In this document: in pieces, positions 47,460 through 59,906 of the stretch
Layout of the letters: the number at the start of each line of letters is the position of its first letter
Numbering within the stretch: position 1 is the stretch's first letter
Source: Aristolochia californica
Lineage: Eukaryota; Streptophyta; Magnoliopsida; Piperales; Aristolochiaceae
Reading direction: 5' to 3'
DNA: 64,000 nucleotides
NCBI GenBank assembly: GCA_029961685.1
Contig: JARWKL010000007.1
Location: forward strand, 27,351,013 to 27,415,012
Program-made: the position numbers and the translations under genes
Notes under the pieces: generated by a model
The model's input: only the letters and a program-made list of their open reading frames with translations
Databases searched by the model: none
Told to the model about the DNA's origin: nothing

Positions 47460-50148
47460 ACTGAGTGTTGAAATGCAATCCATAAGTCATTTCATAAAAA
47501 AATATAGCCCATTACGCATGATGAAACACTTTACAATCATCTATGATTGTTAGATCAAACGTTTGAAAATGGGCAAAATAATGACTTGTTAGACTCAGGT
47601 AAATATCCCACTGCATGTTCACTTGAGAATTTAATGACCGTTTGATATTCTCTTTAAAAGCTTGGATCCATAGGTCATTTTAATCTTTAACATGTTTCAA
47701 GCATGCATATCCATTTTTAAAATATGTGTAGAAAAAATCTCCTTCATGTAAAATTTCAAGCTATTAGGGTTGGACTAATGGAATTTCCCAAACTTGGATA
47801 ACAAAACTTTTGTGTTCATTTCTGGTGTGTGAATAGATATTTTTTATTTACATTAGTTATTATTTTAAATATTTTCCACACATCAACTATAAAATTTTTA
47901 TTTTGTTGTGATGTTTTTGCCTTTTTTGTTTACAGGATGAAGGGGGAGCGAAAACTCAAAGTTCTGATTTAAGAAAAAAGTGTACATCTAAAATGGAAAT
48001 ACACAATGCACCAATGTAGAGAGAGATATTTCCAAAGAGTGTCTGTATGTTTTAGGGATCGTATGCACTTTTTCATTTTTATATCTAAGGTTTTGCAACC
48101 GTCGGGAAACGGGGGAGGCGGTCGATTTTTAACTGAGTGTTGACTTCAAATCCATAAGTCATTTCTTACAAAAATATAGCCCTCTACGTAGGACAAATCA
48201 CTTTACAATCATCTATGATTGTTAGCACAACTTTTTGAATATGGGCAAAATAATGGCTTGTTTGATTCTGGAAAATATCCCACCGCACGTTCACATGAGA
48301 ATTTAACGAGCGTTTATTATTCTCTTTAAAAGCTTTGGATCCGTAGGTCATTTGAATCTTTAACATGTTTCTAGCATGCATATCCATTTTAAAAACAAGT
48401 GTAGAAAAAATCTCCATCATGTAAAATTCCAAGATATTAGTTTTGGACTAGTGGAATTTCCCAAAATTGGATAACAAAACTTTGTGTTCATTTGTGGGGT
48501 ATGAATAAATTTTCTTAATTTACATTTTTTATAGTTTTTAATTTTTTCTGTACATCAACTATAAAATTTTCATTTTGTTGCGATCTATTTGCCTTTTTTG
48601 TTTACGGGATGATGGGAGAGCAAAAAACTCAAAGTTTTGATTTAAGAAAAATGTGTACATCTAAAATGGAAATACACAATGCACATATGTAGAGAGAGAT
48701 AATTCCAAAGAGTGTCTGTAATTTCTAGGGATTGTAAGCACTTTTTCGTTGTTATATCTCAGGTTTTGCATTCGTCGGGAAAAATTGGTGGCAGTGGATT
48801 TTTAACTGAGTGTTGAATTGCAATCCATAAGTCATTTCATACAAAAATATAGCCCGTTATGCATGATGAATCACTTTACAATCATCTATGATTGTTAGAT
48901 CAAATTTTTGAAACTTGGCAAAATAATGACTTGTTAGACTCGGGTAAATATGCCACCGTACGTTCACTTGAAAATTTAATGAGCATTTGTTATTCTCTTT
49001 AAAAACATGGATCCATAGGTCATTTGAATCTTTAACATGTTTCAAGCATGCATATCCATTTTTAAAACATGTGTAGAAAAAATCTCCTTCATGTAAAACT
49101 CCAAGCTATTAGGGTTGGACTAATGGAATTTCCCAAACTTGGCTAAAAAAACTTTTTTGTTCATTTGTGGTGTGTGAATAGATATTTTTTATTTAATTTA
49201 GTTATTATTTTAAATATTTTCCACACATCAACTATAAAATTTTATTTTGTTGTGATCTTTTTGCCTTTTTTGTTTATGGGATGAAGGGGGAGGGAAAACT
49301 CAAAGTTCTGATTTAAGAAAAAAGTGTACATCTAAAATGGAAATGCACAATGCACAAATGCAGAGAGAGATATTTCCAAATATTTTCTGTATGTTTTAGG
49401 GATCGTATGCACTTTTTCGTTTTTATATCTCAGGTTTTGCAATCGTCGGAAAAAATGGGGTACGGAGGATTTTTAACTGAGTGTTGAATTGCAATCCATA
49501 AGTCATTTCATAAAAAAATATAGCCCGTTACGCATGATAAATCACATTACAATCATCTATGATTATTGTGTCATCTTTTTGCAAATGGGCAAAATAATGA
49601 CATGTTTGACTCGGGTAAATATCCCACTGCAAGTTCACTTGAGAATTTAATGACCGTTAGTTATTCTCTTTAAAAGCTTTGCATCCATAGATCATTTGCA
49701 TCTTTTACATGTTTCAAACATGCATATCCATTTTTAAAACATGTGTGGATGAAATCTCTTTCTTGCAAAATTCCAAGCTATTAGGGTTAAACTAGTGGAA
49801 TTTCCCAAAATTGGATAACAAAATTTTTGTGTTCATTTGTGTTGGGTGAATAAATTTTATTTATTTATATTTGTTATTGTTTTAAATTTTTTCCATACAT
49901 CAACTATAAAATTTTCAATTTGTTGTAAGCTTTTTGCCTTGTTTGTTTTCGGGATGAAGGGAGAGGGAAAAGTCAAAGTTTTGATTTAAGAAAAAAGTGT
50001 ACATCTAAAATGGAAAATCACAATGCACAATTGTAGAGAGAGATAATTCCAAAGAGTGTCTGTAAATTTTAGAGATTGTAAGCTCTTTTTAGTTTTTATA
50101 TCTCAGGTTTTGCAATCATCGGGAAATATTGGTGACATGGGATTTTTA
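47460..50148. repeat. Satellite block C-A-C-B (counterpart of 21324-24006)
   Basis: Starts are 47460 C, 48132 A, 48806 C and 49476 B. The A-to-C and C-to-B transitions are exceptions to the A-B-C order and match those at 22664 and 23335, with the same private variants, at an offset of about 26.14 kb. Confidence 0.8.
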
Positions 50149-53100
50149 ACTGAGTGTTGAATTGCAATCCATAAGTCATTTCATACAAAAATATAGACCG
50201 TTACACATGATGAATCACTTTAAAATCATCTATGATTGTTAGATCAAATTTTAAAAAATGGGCAAAATAATGACTTGTTAGACTTGGGTAAATATCCCAC
50301 CGCTCGTTCACTTGAGAATTTAATGAGCGTTTGTTATTCTCTTTAAAAGCTTTGGTTCCATAGGTCATTTTAATCTTTAACATGTTTCAAGCATGCTTAT
50401 CCATTATTAAAACATGTGTAGAAAAAATCTCCTTCATGTAAAATTCCAAGCTATTAGGGTTGGACTAATGGAATTTCCCAAACTTGGATAACAAAACTTT
50501 TGTGTTCATTTGTGGTGTGTGAATAGATATTTTTTATTTAAATTAGTTATTATTTAAAATATTTTCCACACATCAACTATAAAATTTTTATTTTGTTGTG
50601 ATCTTTTTGCCTTTTTTGTTTACGGGATGAAGGGGGAGCGAAAACTCAAAGTTCTGATTTAAGAAAAAATTGTACATCTAAAAATGAAATGCACAATGCA
50701 CAAATGTAGAGAGAGATATTTCCAAAGAGTATCTGTATGTTTTAGGGATCGTATGCACTTTTTCGTTTTTATATCTAAGGTTTTGCAACCGTCAGGAAAC
50801 GGGGGAAGCGGGCGATTTTTAACTGAGGTCTGACTTCAAATCCATAAGTCATTTCTTACAAAAATATAACCCGTTACGCATGACAAATCACTTTACAATC
50901 ATCTATGATTGTTAGCTCAACTTTTTGAATATGGGCAAAATAATGGCTTGTTTGACTAGGGCAAATATCCCACCGCATGTTCACATGAGAATTTAATGAG
51001 CGTTTGTTATTCTCTTTAAAAGCTTTGGATCCATAGGTCATTTGAATCTTTAACATGTTTCCAGCATGCATATCCATTTTTAAAACATGTGTAGAAAAAA
51101 TCTCCTTCATGTAAAATTCCAAGATATTAGTTTTGGACTACTGGAATTTCCCAAACTTGGATAACAAAACTTTTGTGTTCATTTGTGGTGTGTGAATAAA
51201 TTTTCTTCATTTACTTTTTTTATTGTTTTAAATTTTTTCCGTACATCAACTATAAAATTTTCATTTTGTTGTGTTCTATTTGCCTTTTTTGTTTACGGGA
51301 TGATGGGAGAGCGAAAAACTCGAAGTTTTGATTTAAGAAAAAGGTGTACATCTAACACGGAAATGCACAATGCACATATGTAGAGAGAGATAATTCCAAA
51401 GAGTGTCTGTAATTTTTAGAGATTGTAAGATTTTTTAGTTTTTTTATCTCAGGTTTTTCAATCGTCGGGAAATATTGGTGACAGGGGATTTTTAACTGAG
51501 TGTTGAATTGCAATCCATAAGTCATTTCATACAAAAATATAGCCCATTACGCATGATAAATCACATTAAAATCATCTATGGTTATTATGTCTGCTTTTTG
51601 CAAATGGGAAAAATAATGGCATGTTTGACTCGGGTAAATATCCCACCGCAAGTTCACTTGAGAATTTAATGAGCATTTTTTATTCTCTTTAAAAGCTTTG
51701 CATCCATAGCTCATTTGCTTCTTTAACATGTTTCAAACATGCATATCCATTTTTAAAACATGTGTGGATGAAATCTCTTTCATGCAAAATTTCAAGCTAT
51801 TAGGGTTAAACTAGTGGAATTTCAAAAAATTGGATAACAAAACTTTTTGTTCATTTGTGTTGGGTGAATAAATTTCCTTTATTTCTATTTGTTATTGTTT
51901 TAAATTTTTTCCATACATCAACTATAAAATTTTCAGCTTGTTGTTTGCTTTTTGCCTTGTTTGTTTTCGGGATGAAGGGAGAGCGAAAAGTCATAGTTTT
52001 GATTTAAGAAAAAAATGTACATCTAAAATGGAAAAGCACAATGCACAATTGTAGAGAGAGATAATTCCAAAGAGTGTCTGTAATTTTTAGTGATTGTAAG
52101 ATCTTTTTAGTTTTCATATCTCAGGTTTTGCAATCATCGGGAAATATTGGTGACATGGGATTTTTAACTGAGTGTTGAATTGCAATCCATAAGTCATTTC
52201 ATACAAAAATATAGACCGTTACGCATGATGAATCACTTTAAAATCATCTATGATTGTTAGATCAAATTTTAAAAAATGGGCAAAATAATGACTTGTTAGA
52301 CTTGGGTAAATATCCCACCGCTCGTTCACTTGAGAATTTAATGAGCGTTTGTTATTCTCTTTAAAAGCTTTGGTTCCATAGGTCATTTTAATCTTTAACA
52401 TGTTTCAAGCATGCATATCCATTATTAAAACATGTGTAGAAAAAATCTCCTTCATGTAAAATTCCAAGCTATTAGGGTTGGACTAATGGAATTTCCCAAA
52501 CTTGGATAACAAAACTTTTGTGTTCATTTGTGGTGTGTGAATAGATATTTTTTATTTAAATTAGTTATTATTTAAAATATTTTCCACACATCAACTATAA
52601 AATTTTTATTTTGTTGTGATCTTTTTGCCTTTTTTGTTTACGGGATGAAGGGGGAGCGAAAACTCAAAGTTCTGATTTAAGAAAAAATTGTACATCTAAA
52701 AATGAAATGCACAATGCACAAATGTAGAGAGAGATATTTCCAAAGAGTATCTGTATGTTTTAGGGATCGTATGCACTTTTTCGTTTTTATATCTAAGGTT
52801 TTGCAACCGTCAGGAAACGGGGGAAGCAGGCGATTTTTAACTGAGGTCTGACTTCAAATCCATAAGTCATTTCTTACAAAAATATAACCCGTTACGCATG
52901 ACAAATCACTTTACAATCATCTATGATTTTTAGCTCAACTTTTTGAATATGGGCAAAATAATGGCTTGTTTGACTAGGGCAAATATCCCACCGCATGTTC
53001 ACATGAGAATTTAATGAGCGTTTGTTATTCTCTTTAAAAGCTTTGGATCCATAGGTCATTTGAATCTTTAACATGTTTCCAGCATGCATATCCATTTTTA

Positions 53101-56100
53101 AAACATGTGTAGAAAAAATCTCCTTCATGTAAAATTCCAAGATATTAGTTTTGGACTACTGGAATTTCCCAAACTTGGATAACAAAACTTTTGTGTTCAT
53201 TTGTGGTGTGTGAATAAATTTTCTTCATTTACTTTTTTTATTGTTTTAAATTTTTTCCGTACATCAACTATAAAATTTTCATTTTGTTGTGTTCTATTTG
53301 CCTTTTTTGTTTACGGGATGATGGGAGAGCGAAAAACTCGAAGTTTTGATTTAAGAAAAAGGTGTACATCTAACACGGAAATGCACAATGCACATATGTA
53401 GAGAGAGATAATTCCAAAGAGTGTCTGTAATTTTTAGAGATTGTAAGATTTTTTAGTTTTTTTATCTCAGGTTTTTCAATCGTCGGGAAATATTGGTGAC
53501 AGGGGATTTTTAACTGAGTGTTGAATTGCAATCCATAAGTCATTTCATACAAAAATATAGCCCATTACGCATGATAAATCACATTAAAATCATCTATGGT
53601 TATTATGTCTGCTTTTTGCAAATGGGAAAAATAATGGCATGTTTGACTCGGGTAAATATCCCACCGCAAGTTCACTTGAGAATTTAATGAGCGTTTTTTA
53701 TTCTCTTTAAAAGCTTTGCATCCATAGCTCATTTGCTTCTTTAACATGTTTCAAACATGCATATCCATTTTTAAAACATGTGTGGATGAAATCTCTTTCA
53801 TGGAAAATTTCAAGCTATTAGGGTTAAACTAGTGGAATTTCAAAAAATTGGATAACAAAACTTTTTGTTCATTTGTGTTGGGTGAATAAATTTCCTTTAT
53901 TTCTATTTGTTATTGTTTTAAATTTTTTCCATACATCAACTATAAAATTTTCAGCTTGTTGTTTGCTTTTTGCCTTGTTTGTTTTCGGGATGAAGGGAGA
54001 GCGAAAAGTCATAGTTTTGATTTAAGAAAAAAATGTACATCTAAAATGGAAAAGCACAATGCACAATTGTAGAGAGAGATAATTCCAAAGAGTGTCTGTA
54101 ATTTTTAGGGATTGTAAGATCTTTTTAGTTTTCATATCTCAGGTTTTGCAATCATCGGGAAATATTGGTGACATGGGATTTTTAACTGAGTGTTGAATTG
54201 CAATCCATAAGTCATTTCATACAAAAATATAGACCGTTACGCATGATGAATCACTTTAAAATCATCTATGATTGTTAGATCAAATTTTAAAAAATGGGCA
54301 AAATAATGACTTGTTAGACTTGGGTAAATATCCCACCGCTCGTTCACTTGAGAATTTAATGAGCGTTTGTTATTCTCTTTAAAAGCTTCGGTTCCATAGG
54401 TCATTTTAATCTTTAACATGTTTCAAGCATGCATATCCATTATTAAAACATGTGTAGAAAAAATCTCCTTCATGTAAAATTCCAAGCTATTAGGGTTGGA
54501 CTAATGGAATTTCCCAAACTTGGATAACAAAACTTTTGTGTTCATTTGTGGTGTGTGAATAGATATTTTTTATTTAAATTAGTTATTATTTAAAATATTT
54601 TCCACACATCAACTATAAAATTTTTATTTTGTTGTGATCTTTTTGCCTTTTTTGTTTACGGGATGAAGGGGGAGCGAAAACTCAAAGTTCTGATTTAAGA
54701 AAAAATTGTACATCTAAAAATGAAATGCACAATGCACAAATGTAGAGAGAGATATTTCCAAAGAGTATCTGTATGTTTTAGGGATCGTATGCACTTTTTC
54801 GTTTTTATATCTAAGGTTTTGCAACCGTCAGGAAACGGGGGAAGCAGGCGATTTTTAACTGAGGTCTGACTTCAAATCCATAAGTCATTTCTTACAAAAA
54901 TATAACCCGTTACGCATGAAAAATCACTTTACAATCATCTATGATTTTTAGCTCAACTTTTTGAATATGGGCAAAATAATGGCTTGTTTGACTAGGGCAA
55001 ATATCCCACCGCATGTTCACATGAGAATTTAATGAGCGTTTGTTATTCTCTTTAAAAGCTTTGGATCCATAGGTCATTTGAATCTTTAACATGTTTCCAG
55101 CATGCATATCCATTTTTAAAACATGTGTAGAAAAAATCTCCTTCATGTAAAATTCCAAGATATTAGTTTTGGACTACTGGAATTTCCCAAACTTGGATAA
55201 CAAAACTTTTGTGTTCATTTGTGGTGTGTGAATAAATTTTCTTCATTTACTTTTTTTATTGTTTTAAATTTTTTCCGTACATCAACTATAAAATTTTCAT
55301 TTTGTTGTGTTCTATTTGCCTTTTTTGTTTACGGGATGATGGGAGAGCGAAAAACTCGAAGTTTTGATTTAAGAAAAAGGTGTACATCTAACACGGAAAT
55401 GCACAATGCACATATGTAGAGAGAGATAATTCCAAAGAGTGTCTGTAATTTTTAGAGATTGTAAGATTTTTTAGTTTTTTTATCTCAGGTTTTTCAATCG
55501 TCGGGAAATATTGGTGACAGGGGATTTTTAACTGAGTGTTGAATTGCAATCCATAAGTCATTTCATACAAAAATTTAGCCCATTACGCATGATAAATCAC
55601 ATTAAAATCATCTATGGTTATTATGTCTGCTTTTTGCAAATGGGAAAAATAATGGCATGTTTGACTCGGGTAAATATCCCACCGCAAGTTCACTTGAGAA
55701 TTTAATGAGCGTTTTTTATTCTCTTTAAAAGCTTTGCATCCATAGCTCATTTGCTTCTTTAACATGTTTCAAACATGCATATCCATTTTTAAAACATGTG
55801 TGGATGAAATCTCTTTCATGCAAAATTCCAAGCTATTAGGGTTAAACTAGTGGAATTTCAAAAAATTGGATAACAAAACTTTTTGTTCATTTGTGTTGGG
55901 TGAATAAATTTCCTTTATTTATATTTGTTATTGTTTTAAATTTTTTCCATACATCAACTATAAAATTTTCAGCTTGTTGTTTGCTTTTTGCCTTGTTTGT
56001 TTTCGGGATGAAGGGAGAGCGAAAAGTCATAGTTTTGATTTAAGAAAAAAATGTACATCTAAAATGGAAAAGCACAATGCACAATTGTAGAGAGAGATAA

Positions 56101-56202
56101 TTCCAAAGAGTGTCTGTAATTTTTAGGGATTGTAAGATCTTTTTAGTTTTCATATCTCAGGTTTTGCAATCGTCGGGAAAAATTGGTGGCATAGGATTTT
56201 TA
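50149..56202. repeat. Three near-identical 2018-bp higher-order repeats (C-A-B x3)
   Basis: C starts are 50149, 52167, 54185 and 56203; A starts 50822, 52840 and 54858; B starts 51495, 53513 and 55531. Every interval between equivalent starts is exactly 2018 bp. By eye each copy differs from the next at only about five to eight positions (for example ACACATG/ACGCATG near 50213, GTTAGCTC/TTTAGCTC near 52928, TTCGG/TTTGG near 54388), against much larger differences among other HOR units in the window. This is the most recently amplified part. Confidence 0.92.
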
Positions 56203-58222
56203 ACTGAGTGTTGAATTGCAATCCATAAGTCATTTCATACAAAAATATAGCCCGTTACGCATGATGAATCACTTTACAATCATCTATGATTGTTAGATAT
56301 TATTTTTGGAAATGGGCAAAATAATGACTTTTTAGACTCGGGTAAATATCCCACCGCATGTTCACCTGAGCATTTAATGAGCGTTTGTTATTCTCTTTAA
56401 AACCTTTGGATACATAGGTCATTTGAATCTTTAACATGCTTCAAGCTTGCATATCCATTTTTAAAACATGTGTAGAAAAAATCTCCTTCAAGTAAAATTC
56501 CAAGCTATTAGGGTTGGACTAATGGAATTTCCCAAACTTGGATAACACAACTTTTGTGTTCATTTGTGGTGTGTGAATAGATATTTTTAATTTACATTAG
56601 TTATTATTTTAAATATTTTCCACACATCAACTATAAAATTTTTATTTTGTTGTGATCTGTTTACCTTTTTTGTTTACGGGATGAAGGGCGAGCGAAAATT
56701 CAAAGTTCTGATTTAAGAAAAAAGTGTACATCTAAAATGGAAATATACAATGCACAAATATAGAGAGAGATATTTCTAAAGAGTGTTTGTATGTTATAGG
56801 GATCGTATGCACTTTTCGTTTTTATATCTAAGGTTTTGCAATCGTCGGGAAGCAGGGGAGGGGGGCGATTTTTAACTAAGTGTTGACTTCAAATCCATAA
56901 GTCATTTCTTACAAAAATATAGCCCGTTACGCATGACAAATCACTTTATAATCATCTATGATTGTTAGGTCAACTTTTTGAATATGGGCAAAATAATGGG
57001 CTCTTTTGACTTGGGCAAATATCCCACCGCATGTTCACATGAGAATTTAATGTGCGTTTGTTATTCTCTTTAAAAGCTTTGGATCCATAGGTCATTTGAA
57101 TCTTTAACATGTTTCGAGCATGCATATTTATTTTTAAAACATGTGTAGAAAAAATCTCCTTCATGTAAAATTCCAAGATATTAGTTTTGGACTAGTGGAA
57201 TTTCCCGAACTTGGGTAACAAAACTTTTGTGTTCATTTGTGGTGTGTGAATAAATTTTCTTCATTTACTTTTTTTACTGTTTTAAATTTTTTTCCGTACT
57301 TCAACTATAAAATTTTCATTTTGTTGTGATCTTTTTGCTTTTTTGTTTATGGGATGAAGGGAAAGCAAAAAACTCAAAGTTTTGATTTAAGAAAAATGTG
57401 TACATCTAAAACGGAAATGCACAATGCACATATGTAGAGAGAGACTATTCCAAAGAGTGTCATTAATTTTTAGGGATTGTAAACACTTTTTCGTTTTTAT
57501 ATCTCAGGTTTCGCAATCGTCGGGAAAAATTGGTGGCAAAGGATTTTTAATTGAGTGTTGAATTGCAATCCATAAGTCATTTCATACAAAAATATAGCCC
57601 GTTACGCATGATAAATCACATTACATTCATCTATGATTATTATGTCAGCTTTTTGCAAGTGGGGAAAATAATGGCATGTTTGACTCGGGTAAATATCCCA
57701 CCGCAAGTTCACTTGAGAATTTAATGAGCGTTTTTTATTCTTTTTAAAAGCTTTGGATCCATAGCTCATTTGAATCTTTAAGATGTTTCAAACATGTATA
57801 TCCATTTTTTAAACATGTGTGGATGAAATCTCTTTCTTGCAAAATTCCAAGCTATTAGGGTTAAACTAGTGGAATTTTCCAAAATTGGAAAACAAAACTT
57901 TTGTGTTCATTTGAGGTGGGTGAGTTAATTTTCTTTATTTATATTTGTTATTTTTTTAAATTTTTTCCATACACCTACTATAAAATTTTCATTTTTTTGT
58001 AAGCTTTTTGCCTTGTTCATTTTCGGGATGAAGGGAGAGCGAAAAGCCAAAGTTTTGTTTTAAGAAAAAAGTGTACATCTACAATGGAAAATCACAATGC
58101 ACAATTGTAGAGAGAGATAATTCCAAAGAGTGTCTGTAAATTTTAGGGATTGTAGGCTCTTTTTAGTTTTTATATCTCTTGTTTTGCAATCGTCGAGAAA
58201 AATTGGTGGCAGACGATTTTTA
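56203..58222. repeat. Satellite block C-A-B (counterpart of 27320-29339)
   Basis: Starts are 56203 C, 56875 A and 57550 B. Private variants and order match the block 28.88 kb upstream. The first C follows the 2018-bp repeats in register, so the amplified units were inserted between older flanks, or grew there. Confidence 0.8.
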
Positions 58223-59906
58223 ACCGAGTGTTGAATTGCAATCCATAAGTCATTTTGTACAAAAATATAGCCCATTATGAATGTAAATCACTTTACAATC
58301 CTCTATGATTGTTAGAACAAATTTTTTAAAATGGGCAAAATAATGACTTGTTAGACTCGGGTAAATATCCCGCCGCACGTTCACTTGAGAATTTAATGAG
58401 CGTTTGTTATTCTCTTTGAAATCTTTGGATCCATAGGTCATTTGAATCTTTAACATGTTTCAAACATGCATATCCATTTTTAAAAAATGTGTGGATGAAA
58501 TCTCTTTCTTGCAAAATTCCAACCTATTAGGGTTAAACTAGTGGAATTTCCCAAAATTGGATAACAGAAATTTTGTGTTCATTTGTGTTGGGTGAATAAA
58601 TTTTCATTATTTATATTTGTTATTGTTTTAAATTTTTTCCATACATCAACTACAAAATTTTCATTTTGTTGTAAGCCTTTTGCCTTGTTTGTTATCGGGA
58701 TGAAGGGAGAGCGAAAAGTCAAAGTTTTGATTTAAGAAAAAAGTGTAAATCTAAAATGGAAAAGCCCAATGCACAATTGTAGAGAGAGATAATTCCAAAG
58801 TGTGCCTATAATTTTTAGGGATCGTAAGCTCTTTTTAGTTTTTATATCTCAGGTTTGGCAATCGTCGGGAAAAATTGGTGGCAAAGGATTTTTAATTGAG
58901 TGTTGAATTGCAATCCATAAGTCATTTCATACAAAAATATAGCCCGTTACGCATGATAAATCACTTTTCAATCATCTATGATTGTTAGATCAAATTTTTG
59001 AAATTGGACAAAATATTGACTTGTTAGACAAGGGTAGATATCCCCCTGCACGTTCACTTGTGAATTTACTAAGCGTTTGTTATTCTGTTTAAAAGCTTTG
59101 GATCCATAGGTCATTTGAATCTTTAACATGTTTCAAGCATGCATATCCTTTTGTGTTCATTTGTGGTGTGTGAATAGATACTTTTTATTTACATTAGTTA
59201 TTATTTTAAATATTTTCCACACATCAACTCTAAAATTTTTATTTTGTTGTGATCTTTTTGCCTTTTTTGTTTACGGGATGAAGGAGGAACGAAAACTCAA
59301 AGTTCGGATTTAAGAAAAAAGTGTACATCTAAAATGGAAATGCACAATGCACAAATGTAGAGAGAGATATTTCGAAAGAGTGTCTGTATGTTTTAGGGAT
59401 CGTATACACTTTTTCGTTTTTATGTCTAAGGTTTTGCAATCGTCGGGAAACGTAGGAGGCGGGCGATTTTTAACTGAGTGTTGACTTCAAATCCATAAGT
59501 CATTTCTTACAAAAATATAGCCCGTTATGCATGACAAATCACTTTACAATCATCTATGATAGTTAGCTCAACTTTTTGAATATGGGAAAAATAATGGCTT
59601 GTTTGACTCGGGCAAATATCCCACTGGATTTTGTTGTTTTAAATTTTTTCCCTACATCAACTATAAAAATTTCATTTTGTTGTGATCTATTTTCCTTTTT
59701 TGTTTACGGGATGAAGAGAGAGCGAAAAACTCAAAGTTTTTATTTAAGAAAAATGTGTACATCTAAAACAGAAATGCACAATGCACATATGTAGAGAGGG
59801 ATAATTCCAAAGAGTGTCTGTAATTTTTAGGGATTGTAAGCACTTTTTCATTTTTGTATCTCAGGTTTTGCAATCGTCGGGAAAAATGGGTTGCGGACGA
59901 TTTTTA
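58223..59906. repeat. Chimeric and deleted monomers (C/B, short C, short A)
   Basis: 58223 begins as C and becomes B from about 58470 (GTGGATGAAATC, GTTAAACTAG). 58895 is a C of 578 bp lacking about 95 bp between CATGCATATCC and TTTTGTGTTC near 59147. 59473 is an A of 434 bp lacking about 240 bp between ATATCCCACTG and a segment near TTGTTTTAAATT, around 59625. These are the shortest monomers in the window. Confidence 0.85.
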
